Assembly (NCBI GenBank): GCA_021783695.1
Contig: JAJXTO010000010.1
Span: forward strand, 1-64,000
Direction: 5' to 3'
Source: Pseudomonadota bacterium
GTDB lineage: Bacteria > Pseudomonadota > Gammaproteobacteria > Burkholderiales > Burkholderiaceae_C
Length of the DNA stretch: 64,000 nucleotides
Shown piece after piece: positions 7,855 to 16,039 of this stretch. The notes beneath the pieces are model-generated. The model was not told where the DNA came from, did no database searches, and saw nothing but the letters and a program-made list of their open reading frames with translations. Every line of letters begins with the position of its first letter. Positions within the stretch are counted from its first letter, which is position 1. A program made the translations under genes and the position numbers.

Positions 7855-9672
7855 ATGCAAACGAATCGACAAGCCCGGGGCAGCCGTCCATGGCACGCGG
7901 CATGGCGGCGGTTGGCGCCTGCCGCCAGCCTTGCCGCCTGCCTGCTTGCGCCCGCCACAATCGCTCAGGCGCAGGATGCGGCCAGCTTTGTGGCGCAGAG
8001 CGGTGTGAAAGTTCAGCCCGCCGATGCGGCGCAGGACAGTTGGCATGTGGTGCCTGGCGCGGTGCCCACGGTGCAGAAGGGCAACGTCGGCAAGGAAATG
8101 CCGCAGGATCACAGCCGGTTTCCGCAGCTCAAGGGGCCGTTCACCTCGCCCGAGCAGGTGACCAAGGCTTGCCTGAGCTGCCACACCGACGCGGCCAAGC
8201 AGGTGATGTCCACCATCCACTGGACGTGGAAAGCCTACGACCCCAAGACCAAGGCCCTGGTGGGCAAGAACCACGTCTACAACAACTTCTGCGTCAGCCC
8301 CATCAGCAACGAGCAGTTCTGCACCGTCTGCCATGTGGGCTACGGCAGCACCGACCCCAACAAGTTCGTCCCCTTCGACCACCGTTCGCAAGACCATGTG
8401 GATTGCCTGGTGTGCCACGACCAGACCAAGACCTATCACAAGATTCCGTTCATCGGCGGCAACCCGGCGATGGAAAAGATCGCGGTGCGTCCCGGTTGCG
8501 GTGAGGTGTACGGCACCGACAAACCCTTTGTCGAGCCCGAAGACCTGGCGAAAATCGCCCAGCATGTGGGTTCTCCCACGCGCTACACCTGCGGCCAGTG
8601 CCACTTCTATGGCGGCGGCGGCGACGGTGTGAAGCATGGCGACATGGACAGCTCGCTGGTCAGCCCCGCGCGCAGCGAAGACGTGCACATGGACGCCAAG
8701 GGACTGAACTTCTCCTGCCAGGAATGCCACAAGACCGAGAACCACAGCGTCAGCGGCTCGCGCTATGTCACCGACATGATGATCGACGATCATCAGTTCA
8801 TGCGCGGCAGCCCGCACAACACGCAGGCGGCGAGCTGCGTGTCGTGCCACGGGACCACGCCGCACAAGGGCAACGACCTGAACGGCAGCATCCAGGCCGC
8901 CACGCTGAACATGCACACCCGCGACATTGCCTGCGAAACCTGCCACATCCCCGAGTTTGCCCGCGGCGGCCTGCCGACCAAGGTGGAGTGGAACTACGCC
9001 ACCGCAGGCAAGCTCGCGCCGAATGGCTCGCCGCTGGTCATCAACGACAGCCACGGCTGGAACACCTACTGGGGTGTGAAGGGCAGCTTCCAGTGGGCGG
9101 AAAACGTCGTGCCGCAATACCGCTGGTTCAACGGCGTCGAGCGCTGGATGAACATCGGCGACAAGGTGCAGAACTTCAAGAACAAGAACGGCGTGGTGGA
9201 GCTCAACGGCATCGAGGGCAGCCCGACCGACGGCAAGTCCAGGATCTTCCCGTTCAAGATCATGCGCAACAGCCAGCCGTACGACACGCAGACCGGCATC
9301 CTCGCGGTGTTCCACTCGTTCGGCTTCGACAAGGACTCCTACACCATGAGCTACGACTGGCAGACCGCCATCGCCGCCGGGATGAAGGCCGCGCATCTGC
9401 CGTATTCCGGGCATTACGGCTTCGTCAAGACCGATATGTACTGGCCGATCGAGCACATGGTCGCGCCCAAGACGCAGGCGCTCTCCTGCATGCAGTGCCA
9501 CGCCGACAACGGCCGGCTGCAGAACATCGACGGCGTGTACATGCCGCACCGGCCGAAAGACCACAACAAGTGGCTGGAACTCATCGGTCTGGCTGCTGCC
9601 GCGCTGGCGCTCGTCGGCGTGAGCCTGCACGGTCTGATCCGCTTCGGCCTGTGGCTGCGCCGCCGTCATTGA
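7855..9672 (+). CDS. Octaheme c-type cytochrome, tetrathionate reductase (OTR) family
   Basis: Starting at the ATG at 7855, the protein has 605 residues with a signal peptide ending near AQAQD. It has exactly eight CxxCH haem sites, at residues 106, 156, 184, 246, 288, 328, 360 and 545. A C-terminal hydrophobic segment (about 575-598) followed by LRRRH should anchor it in the inner membrane. Eight haems in this spacing and the overall length fit the octaheme tetrathionate reductase family; the Shewanella member reduces tetrathionate and, in vitro, nitrite and hydroxylamine. The substrate here is therefore inferred. An upstream ATG at 7732 would add 41 residues that look unlike a leader. Next comes a cytochrome b (12 bp gap, ribosome site AAAGGA), which probably passes electrons from the quinol pool. 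Confidence 0.8.
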   Translation: MQTNRQARGSRPWHAAWRRLAPAASLAACLLAPATIAQAQDAASFVAQSGVKVQPADAAQDSWHVVPGAVPTVQKGNVGKEMPQDHSRFPQLKGPFTSPEQVTKACLSCHTDAAKQVMSTIHWTWKAYDPKTKALVGKNHVYNNFCVSPISNEQFCTVCHVGYGSTDPNKFVPFDHRSQDHVDCLVCHDQTKTYHKIPFIGGNPAMEKIAVRPGCGEVYGTDKPFVEPEDLAKIAQHVGSPTRYTCGQCHFYGGGGDGVKHGDMDSSLVSPARSEDVHMDAKGLNFSCQECHKTENHSVSGSRYVTDMMIDDHQFMRGSPHNTQAASCVSCHGTTPHKGNDLNGSIQAATLNMHTRDIACETCHIPEFARGGLPTKVEWNYATAGKLAPNGSPLVINDSHGWNTYWGVKGSFQWAENVVPQYRWFNGVERWMNIGDKVQNFKNKNGVVELNGIEGSPTDGKSRIFPFKIMRNSQPYDTQTGILAVFHSFGFDKDSYTMSYDWQTAIAAGMKAAHLPYSGHYGFVKTDMYWPIEHMVAPKTQALSCMQCHADNGRLQNIDGVYMPHRPKDHNKWLELIGLAAAALALVGVSLHGLIRFGLWLRRRH

Positions 9673-9684
9673 AAGGACATTGCC

Positions 9685-10341
9685 ATGTCAACAACCCAAC
9701 CGACGACGCATCGCGTCTACAAGTTCACCCGCTTCGAGCGCTTCTGGCACTGGAGCCAGGCCGCGCTGATCATCACCATGCTGTTCACCGGGTTCGAGAT
9801 CCACGGCGATCTCGGCGGCTTTCAGTTCCAGACCGCGCTGCTCATCCATGAATACGCCGCGTGGATGCTCATCACCCTGTGGACCTTTGCCATTTTTTGG
9901 CACTTCACCACCGGCGCGTGGAAAAACTACATCCCCGATCTGCGCCCGAACAGCCTGCTGACCGTGGCGCGCTACTACGCCTGGGGCATTTTCATGGGCG
10001 AGAGCCACCCCTACCACCCCACGCCAGACCGCAAGCACAATCCGCTGCAGCGCCTGGCGTATCTGTGGCTCAAGCTGATGATCAACCCGCTGATCTGGGC
10101 CAGCGGCCTGCTGCTGCTGTTTTTCAGCTACGACTGGCTGCGGCTCTCGCCGCTGGGCCTGCAACTGAGCTGGGTGGGACTGACCCACACCGCGGCCGCC
10201 TACATGATGCTGCTGTTCTTCATCCTGCACGTCTATCTGGGCACCACCGCGCACCCGCCCACTGCGTACATCAAATCGATGATCACCGGCTGGGAAGATG
10301 AGCACGAACCTGCCGCCGCCGTCGCCGCCGACAAACACTGA
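9685..10341 (+). CDS. Cytochrome b561-type membrane subunit
   Basis: A 218-residue integral membrane protein with about four long hydrophobic helices. It begins with the family-typical RFWHWSQAALIITMLFTGFE, where the first histidine is a likely haem b ligand, and has further histidines in helix 2 (HEYAAWML and FWHFTTG), in the last helices (LTHTAAAYMMLLF) and in ILHVYLG. This is the cytochrome b/b6 or Ni-hydrogenase cytochrome b type fold used to move electrons between quinones and periplasmic cytochromes. It is 12 bp after the octaheme cytochrome and 47 bp before the next gene, in one operon, so it is the probable quinol-oxidising partner. Confidence 0.8.
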   Translation: MSTTQPTTHRVYKFTRFERFWHWSQAALIITMLFTGFEIHGDLGGFQFQTALLIHEYAAWMLITLWTFAIFWHFTTGAWKNYIPDLRPNSLLTVARYYAWGIFMGESHPYHPTPDRKHNPLQRLAYLWLKLMINPLIWASGLLLLFFSYDWLRLSPLGLQLSWVGLTHTAAAYMMLLFFILHVYLGTTAHPPTAYIKSMITGWEDEHEPAAAVAADKH

Positions 10342-10388
10342 ACACCCCGCGCGGCGACTGCCGCGCCCACCGATCAGGACCACCCATC

Positions 10389-11156
10389 ATGGCTGATTCC
10401 CGTTTCCACCCCCGCCGCCCGCTTGCGCTGCGCACCCTGCTCACTGCCATGCTGTGCGGCCTGGGGCTTGCCGCCGGCGTGCATGCCGCCGAACCCGCTG
10501 CCGCATCGGCACCGCCTGTCAATCTGCAAAGCGCGTCCAACACCGACCTCCCTGGCTCGCCGTCGCGGGTACATATCGACCAGAGCCTGGGCGTGCACGC
10601 CATCAAGCAACGCGACGGCCTTGTCGTGCTCGACAACGCCGTGCTGCTCAAGACCTACATCTACGCGTACTCCAAGCAGCCGCTGAACACCACCGCCATC
10701 CTCACGCCGAACACCGAAATGATCGACCCGCCCAAACCGGTGCAGGCCACGGCGAAGGAGCGGCAGCAGATCGACGCGATGATCGCCTTCGACAAGGCGC
10801 ACCCCAGGCTGCGCCTCGACGTCGATGACATCGCGCTCGACCCTTATGCGGCTGCGGGCAAGTATTACCTCATCGACAACCGGCTGTTCATCCACGGTGC
10901 CGGGTATTACTTCGACAACTCGCAGTATCACTTCACCTACGACCACCCCGAGGTGTTTCGCCACCTGCAGTGCACCGACCCCGCGGTGATGAAAATCATC
11001 GACGGCAACATCGGCAACTATGTGCACTTTCACATGGCGATTTTCGCCACGGTGCTCGGCGCCGATGCCAAGACGCAAGCCCTGCACCTGCGTGTGGATG
11101 AAGTGCAGCTCCAGGATGACCTCAGGAATGTGCTGATCGACCAGAAGGCGCTTTGA
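10389..11156 (+). CDS. Exported protein of unknown function in the octaheme cytochrome operon
   Basis: A 255-residue protein with a clear signal peptide (RRPLALRTLL, a hydrophobic run, then GVHAAEPA). The mature part has no CxxCH motif and a single cysteine (HLQCTDP), so it is not a cytochrome. It is rich in charged residues and tyrosine (YLIDNRLFIHGAGYYF). The ribosome site CAGGA precedes the ATG. It is the third gene of the octaheme/cytochrome b operon, so a periplasmic accessory, assembly or substrate-binding role is possible, but no family was recognised. Confidence 0.6.
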   Translation: MADSRFHPRRPLALRTLLTAMLCGLGLAAGVHAAEPAAASAPPVNLQSASNTDLPGSPSRVHIDQSLGVHAIKQRDGLVVLDNAVLLKTYIYAYSKQPLNTTAILTPNTEMIDPPKPVQATAKERQQIDAMIAFDKAHPRLRLDVDDIALDPYAAAGKYYLIDNRLFIHGAGYYFDNSQYHFTYDHPEVFRHLQCTDPAVMKIIDGNIGNYVHFHMAIFATVLGADAKTQALHLRVDEVQLQDDLRNVLIDQKAL

Positions 11157-11180
11157 TTCCCCCGGTCGGGGTCAGCGCCT

Positions 11181-12317
11181 TCAGCCCTCGCGGTAGTCCT
11201 TGAGGTATTTCCCCTCGAACCAGCGCTTGGCCCAGGTGAAGGCGCGCGCGGGCGGCAGCACGATGGTCTTGCGCTCGTCGCGGAACACCAGAATGCCCGA
11301 GTCGACGGTATCGACGATGCACACCAGCTCCGCCTTGGGCACATGCGCGGCGGGTTTGCCATCGACGGCCAGCAGCAGATTCTCGGCGGCGGCCTTGGCC
11401 TGCAGGTCGGCCATGTGCGCCTGTTTGGGCAGCCAGTCCGGGCCGGGGTAGCTGCCGACATCCCCGGCAACGAACACTCGCTCGAAACCGGGCACGGCGC
11501 AATGCGCGTCCGCCTGGATGAAGCCGCCGGGCGAGCGCGGCAGCTCGGTCTGGTGCATCCAGCCCGGCCCGGTCATGCCCGGCATGAACAGAATCAGATC
11601 GGCCTTGACCATGCCGCCCTCGGTCTCCACCCCCTCGGGGGACATGCGCACCGGCTTGTGCCCGAGATGGGTGTCGATGCGGCGCTTGGCCATATGCGAC
11701 AGAAGCCCGGTGACGGCGCGCTCGCCCAGGCGCTGACCCGGCGTTTCAGATGCGTTGAAGAACACCAGTTCCACCCGGTCGCGCTTGCGCTGGCGGCGCA
11801 GCCAGGTGTCTATGCCGAACAGCAGCTCGAACATCGGCCCGCCGCGCGCGGCCGAAGGCTCCTGCGGATTGCCGCCAAAGCCGCAGGCGATGCGTCCGCG
11901 GTCCATCGCCAGCAGGCGCTGCCGGATTTTTTCCGCCGCCGCCACGCCCTCACACAGCGCAATGGCATGCTCGATGCCCGGCAGCTTTTTGATGAAGCGC
12001 CCGCCTGTGGCGATGATCAGGCCGTCGTTTTCCAGCGGCCCGGCGCTGGTCAGCACCGTGCGGCCGCCGTCTTGCAGGCCAATCACTTCGGCGGCGTGGA
12101 AATCGATCCGGTTCTTCTGCAAAAACGGCTTCAGGTCGATAACCAGATCGGCGCTTTTGCGCACCCCGGTGGGCACCCAGATCAGGCTGGGCAGATAGAC
12201 GAATTCGGCCTTGGGCGCCACCAGGGTAATGCGCGCCTGCGGCGCCTTGGCGCGCAGCGTGCGTGCCGCCGTGAGCCCGGCAAAACCGGCACCGAGAACG
12301 ACAAAATGAGCAGACAT
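11181..12317 (-). CDS. Sulfide:quinone oxidoreductase-like FAD flavoprotein
   Basis: A 378-residue pyridine nucleotide-disulfide oxidoreductase-fold protein. An FAD-binding GxGxxG opens the protein (VVLGAGFAGLTAART), a second dinucleotide segment lies near 100-106 (LIIATGG), and the C-terminal FAD site is VFVAGDVGSY (281-290). Cysteines at 122, 145 and 333 fall where the three redox cysteines of sulfide:quinone oxidoreductases are expected, and 333 sits in the family-typical context ELVCIVDTVDSG. This supports an SQR-type protein that oxidises sulfide and reduces quinone at the membrane. A related type II NADH dehydrogenase or flavocytochrome c-like enzyme is the main alternative. It is convergent with the octaheme operon (24 bp apart), so the region handles both reduced and oxidised sulfur if both calls hold. 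Confidence 0.72.
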   Translation of the reverse strand: MSAHFVVLGAGFAGLTAARTLRAKAPQARITLVAPKAEFVYLPSLIWVPTGVRKSADLVIDLKPFLQKNRIDFHAAEVIGLQDGGRTVLTSAGPLENDGLIIATGGRFIKKLPGIEHAIALCEGVAAAEKIRQRLLAMDRGRIACGFGGNPQEPSAARGGPMFELLFGIDTWLRRQRKRDRVELVFFNASETPGQRLGERAVTGLLSHMAKRRIDTHLGHKPVRMSPEGVETEGGMVKADLILFMPGMTGPGWMHQTELPRSPGGFIQADAHCAVPGFERVFVAGDVGSYPGPDWLPKQAHMADLQAKAAAENLLLAVDGKPAAHVPKAELVCIVDTVDSGILVFRDERKTIVLPPARAFTWAKRWFEGKYLKDYREG

Positions 12318-12406
12318 GGAGCGCAGCCTTCAAGGACGTTGGTTCGCGCAAAGCATAGGCGCTGCCATGCCGCCATGCATTGTGAAATGTCAGCGTCGAA
12401 ACGCGT

Positions 12407-12928
12407 CTATGTCAGCATCACCGCGCGGCGCAGGTCGCGTGCCAGGGACGCGCGGCGCTCGGGGCGCAGATGGCGTCCGATCAGCACCCTTCGGTCTCGC
12501 TCGGAGAGTTGCACCAGCCCGCCGTCCTGCGCCTGGATGCGGGTGCGGCGCGGGTCGAAGACGATCCGTCCCTCCCTGCCACCGAACATCCACTCCACCA
12601 CGATGGCTTCGGTGTTGATGGCGATGCGTTCATAGTCGGCGGAATGGCGTGCATAGACCAGCAGCGCGGCGCCCACGGCGGCCACTTCCAGCCCGGTGAA
12701 GGGTGCGACAAGATGCACACCCCTGATCCAGAACAGCATCGCAACCCCGGCCAACGTCAGCGCAAACGCGGCAAACGCGCCGAACAGTTGTCCCGGACGC
12801 AATGCGCAGTTGCGGCGAAAGCGCCAATGCCACGCCCCGCCATCCCACACTGGGCGCAGCAGCAGGCCGCCCGGTGCTGGCGCGTGCGGCCAGTCGGGCG
12901 CGTGCGCGGTCAAGGCGGCCTCATCCAT
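12407..12928 (-). CDS. DUF2244 membrane protein
   Basis: A 173-residue protein with two adjacent membrane segments (about 50-70 and 75-92), followed by the motif YARHSADYERI and a soluble C-terminal domain. This is the DUF2244 pattern, a family commonly encoded next to cytochrome c oxidase genes. It overlaps the end of fnr by 8 bp and lies two genes after the oxidase subunit I, so it is the third gene of a coxA-fnr-DUF2244 transcription unit. Its function is unknown; the family context suggests a link with oxidase assembly. Confidence 0.75.
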   Translation of the reverse strand: MDEAALTAHAPDWPHAPAPGGLLLRPVWDGGAWHWRFRRNCALRPGQLFGAFAAFALTLAGVAMLFWIRGVHLVAPFTGLEVAAVGAALLVYARHSADYERIAINTEAIVVEWMFGGREGRIVFDPRRTRIQAQDGGLVQLSERDRRVLIGRHLRPERRASLARDLRRAVMLT

Positions 12929-13658
12929 GCATCACCTGTTGGGGTCGTGCGGGGTCTGGATGCCCGCCCATGCCGCGCGCGAGCAGGGCAAGTGCTTCGG
13001 CATCGCGCACTTCAAGCCGATGCAGCGGCCCGCGCACCCAGCCGTTTTTGCGGAACTCCGACAGGACGCGGCTGACGGTTTCCACCCGCAGGTGCAGATA
13101 GCTGGCGATGTCCGCACGCGCCATGCCGGGCAGGATGGCGCCCTGCGCCGCGCTCTGCCCCTGCATGGCGCGCAGACATTGCATCAGCCAATGCGCCATG
13201 CGCACCGGCGCGGCAGCGGCAACGATCTGGCGATGCTGGAAGTTGTCGCGGATGCGTGCGGCCAGCTCGGCGCTCAGGCGCGCGCAGAAATGCGGCGATG
13301 CGCGCCTGGCGGCGTCCGGGCTCAGGCGCATGCGGCAAACCGTGGTCATCGACACCGACGCCCCATGCAGCAGCTCGGCGTGCGCGGCGTCGGTCATCGC
13401 TTCCAGGCCGAACAGGTCGCCCGGAAAGCTGAAGGCCACCACCCTGTTGTGACCGTGCGCATCGCGGCAGACCGACTTGACCACACCCGACTTCACCGCC
13501 AGCAGGCAGTCGCCATCGATGGCAATGGGCGCGCCGGCACGAAACTCCTCCTGGCGAATCTGCAGCCCGGACTTGTGCGGGAATTCCGCCCCGGCGTCGA
13601 GCAGCGCGCAATCCGCCTGGTTGCCGCAGGCGCCGCAGGAAAAGAGGTCGCGCAACAT
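12921..13658 (-). CDS. fnr: FNR-type oxygen-responsive transcription regulator
   Basis: A 245-residue Crp/Fnr-family protein. With the start at 13658 the N-terminus has C8-x2-C11-x5-C17 (CGACGNQADC), the same spacing as C20, C23 and C29 of E. coli FNR. A fourth cysteine in TTVCRMRL aligns with C122, so a [4Fe-4S] cluster is expected. The recognition helix reads VETVSRVL, keeping the E, S and R that contact TTGAT half-sites in FNR. The start was preferred over the upstream 13736 because that one would run into coxA; 13658 leaves a 16-bp gap after coxA. It should activate anaerobic genes; a candidate target is the octaheme operon at 7781. Confidence 0.85.
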   Translation of the reverse strand: MLRDLFSCGACGNQADCALLDAGAEFPHKSGLQIRQEEFRAGAPIAIDGDCLLAVKSGVVKSVCRDAHGHNRVVAFSFPGDLFGLEAMTDAAHAELLHGASVSMTTVCRMRLSPDAARRASPHFCARLSAELAARIRDNFQHRQIVAAAAPVRMAHWLMQCLRAMQGQSAAQGAILPGMARADIASYLHLRVETVSRVLSEFRKNGWVRGPLHRLEVRDAEALALLARGMGGHPDPARPQQVMHG

Positions 13659-13674
13659 CACGGGCCGATTGGCT

Positions 13675-15312
13675 TCAGCGCGGCTCCGGCGCGAGCACCC
13701 GTGTGGCGTCGGCATTGAGCCGAGGCGGCGTTTCATAGGTATGGAAGGGCGCGGGCGACGGCACTTCCCATTCCAGCCCTTCGGCGCCGTCCCATGGACG
13801 CTGGGGCGCTTTCTCTCCCTGGCCGCGCAAGACCGGAATCACCACGGCGAACACGAAGTAGGCCTGCGCCAGACCGAAGATCCACGAGCCGACAGTGGAA
13901 ATCTGGTTGAAGTCGGTGAACTGCACCGGGTAGGCAATGTAGCGCCGCGGCATGCCCGCCAGCCCCAGAAAGTGCTGCGGAAAGAAGGTGACGTTGAAGC
14001 CGATCATCGACAGCCAGAAATGGATCTTTCCGGCGGTTTCGTTGTACAGGGTGCCCGTCCACTTGGGCGACCAGTAATAGAACGCCATGAAAATGGCAAA
14101 CAGCGTGCCGGCCACCATGGTGTAGTGGAAATGCGCCACGACGAAGTAGGTGTTGTGCACCTGGGTGTCGATGGGCACCATCGCCAGCATCAGGCCGGTG
14201 AAGCCACCAATCGTGAACACGATGATGAAGCCGATGGCAAACAGCATCGGCGTCTCGAACGACAGCGAGCCGCGCCACATGGTGGCAATCCAGTTGAACA
14301 CCTTCACCCCCGTGGGCACAGCGATCAGCATGGTCGCGTACATGAAGAACAACTGCCCCACGGTGGGCATGCCCGCGGTGAACATGTGGTGCGCCCACAC
14401 CAGAAAGGACAGAATGGCGATGGACGCCGTGGCGTACACCATCGAGCTGTAGCCGAACAGGCGCTTGCGCGAGAAGGTGGGCACCACCGAACTCATGATG
14501 CCGAAGGACGGCAGGATGAGGATGTACACCTCCGGATGGCCCATGAACCAGAACAGATGCTGATACAGCACCGGATCGCCTCCGCCGGTCGAGGTGAAAA
14601 AGCTGGTGCCGAAATGCCGGTCGGTCAGCGTCATGGTCACTGCGCCGGCGAGCACCGGCATCACCGCGATGAGCAGGTAGCCGGTGATCAGCCAGGCCCA
14701 GCAGAACAGCGGCATTTTCATCAGCGTCATACCGGGGGCGCGCAGGTTCAGGATGGTGACGATGATGTTGATCGACCCCAGAATGCTCGATGCCCCCAGC
14801 AGATGCACGGTGAAGATCACCAGATCCATGCCCATGCCCTGCTGCAGGCTCAGCGGCGGATACAGCGTCCAGCCCACGCCGGGCGCGCCGCCGGGAACCA
14901 GGAAAGCAGCCACCCCCAGCACCGCTGCGGGAATGAGCAGCCAGAAGCTCAGGTTGTTCAGCCGGGGAAACGCCATGTCGGGCGCGCCGATCTGCAGTGG
15001 AATCATCCAGTTCGCCAGCCCGGTGAGCGCCGGCATCACCGCCATGAAAATCATGATCAGGCCGTGCATCGTGCCGAAGGCGTTGAACAGCTCCGGGTTC
15101 ATCAGCCAGATAGAGGGTTTCCACAGCTCGGTGCGGATGCCCAGGGCCAGAATGCCGCCGACGAACAGCATGACCAGGGCATAGATGAGGTACATCGTGC
15201 CGATGTCTTTGTGGTTCGTCGAAAACAGCCAGCGCCGCCAACCGACGGGATGGGCGTGGGCATGATCAGCCGCATGCGCCGGGGCATGCACGGGGTCGAG
15301 CACAACGCTCAT
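13675..15312 (-). CDS. ctaD: Cytochrome c oxidase subunit I (haem-copper oxidase, type A1)
   Basis: A 545-residue membrane protein with about 12 helices. Haem and copper ligands are visible: FGTMHGL (haem a), FMGHPEVYI (CuB histidine and the A1-type glutamate), WAHHMFT (CuB pair) and VAHFHYTMV (haem a3 and haem a). The K-channel lysine lies in TGVKVFNW, and GAPDMAFPRLNN marks the D-channel entry, so a proton-pumping oxidase is expected. The ribosome site AAAGGAG is 7 bp before the ATG. Subunit II (ctaC), normally just upstream, is missing; instead there is 0.7 kb with a decayed IS3-type transposase. Fnr and DUF2244 follow. The partner subunits must be encoded elsewhere if this gene is functional. 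Confidence 0.92.
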   Translation of the reverse strand: MSVVLDPVHAPAHAADHAHAHPVGWRRWLFSTNHKDIGTMYLIYALVMLFVGGILALGIRTELWKPSIWLMNPELFNAFGTMHGLIMIFMAVMPALTGLANWMIPLQIGAPDMAFPRLNNLSFWLLIPAAVLGVAAFLVPGGAPGVGWTLYPPLSLQQGMGMDLVIFTVHLLGASSILGSINIIVTILNLRAPGMTLMKMPLFCWAWLITGYLLIAVMPVLAGAVTMTLTDRHFGTSFFTSTGGGDPVLYQHLFWFMGHPEVYILILPSFGIMSSVVPTFSRKRLFGYSSMVYATASIAILSFLVWAHHMFTAGMPTVGQLFFMYATMLIAVPTGVKVFNWIATMWRGSLSFETPMLFAIGFIIVFTIGGFTGLMLAMVPIDTQVHNTYFVVAHFHYTMVAGTLFAIFMAFYYWSPKWTGTLYNETAGKIHFWLSMIGFNVTFFPQHFLGLAGMPRRYIAYPVQFTDFNQISTVGSWIFGLAQAYFVFAVVIPVLRGQGEKAPQRPWDGAEGLEWEVPSPAPFHTYETPPRLNADATRVLAPEPR

Positions 15313-15544
15313 GAAAGGCTCCTTTCAGGGGGAAGATCGCGCCATGCCGGATGCGGTGCGGGCGCTCGTCTGGCGCCCTTCGGTCCATCTGGGACACCGC
15401 AGCAAACCGGCAACATGCTGCGCAGCATTCTGGGCGCAGCCCTCCCCGGAAGCCCTCAGGGTTTTGGAGAGGTGGAGTGAGGCAGATCAAGAGATCGCCA
15501 CATTTCCTTTCCCGCTCTCCCGTTCAGGGTGCAAGGCAGGCTCA

Positions 15545-15985
15545 CCGTCCCAGAAATGCTCGGTTGATCTGACCGGCTTTCCCCGGCAGATCGGTGGACG
15601 CCTGATGGGATCGGCAGAGCCAGCAGATCAGCGCGTTCCGCCGGGTTGCCGCCCGGCTGGCGTGCAGCCGATCGCGGTTGTGCCAGTCGATGTGCTGCCC
15701 AATATCGGCCCGCGCTGGGCTCACACGGGCATCGGCCCGCAGATCCACTCGCTCGGACTTGACCGAATGTCAGATTCGCTCGACGAACGCGGTATCCCGC
15801 CAGACGCCGCGGTCGTCCAAGGAGAGTTTGGCGCCCGGCTCTGAACCGGATCGACGAAGCCCTGCGCCGTGAACTGGCTGCCTTGATCGGTGTCGACAAG
15901 GTCTGAGGGGCCGTGGCGTCCGATGGCGAGGCCGCCACCGGCATTGCCCGCCTTGGCGCCGCCAGCTTCATCGACACGCCGCGAC
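15545..15985 (-). pseudogene. Decayed IS3-family transposase (OrfB integrase core) remnant
   Basis: Read on the reverse strand, DTDQGSQFTAQGF (about 15855-15895) is the second catalytic-aspartate block of an IS3-family DDE transposase. After a frame change comes LSLDDRGVWRDTAFVERI, then TGA where the family has Trp of the ERIWHSVK block, and after that stop the frame continues with DWHNRDRLHAS, matching the conserved C-terminal region. At least one frameshift and one nonsense change are thus present, and the N-terminal half is gone. No intact inverted repeats or OrfA were recognised. The surrounding stretch 15313-16039 contains no other gene I can support. The remnant sits where an oxidase subunit II gene might be expected. 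Confidence 0.7.
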
Positions 15986-16039
15986 CAGGCGCCGCTGCCC
16001 GGTCGTGGCAGTGCAGGCGGGCAGCAGATCAGCCTGTGA

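Noticed and set aside
7837-9669. 610-codon frame antisense to the octaheme cytochrome gene
   Set aside because: The forward protein has eight CxxCH sites and a signal peptide; the reverse frame is rich in His, Ala and Val from reversed codons and has no domain.
13477-15480. 667-codon forward frame over ctaD
   Set aside because: Antisense to a fully conserved oxidase subunit; composition (His, Gln, Arg) is that of a shadow frame.
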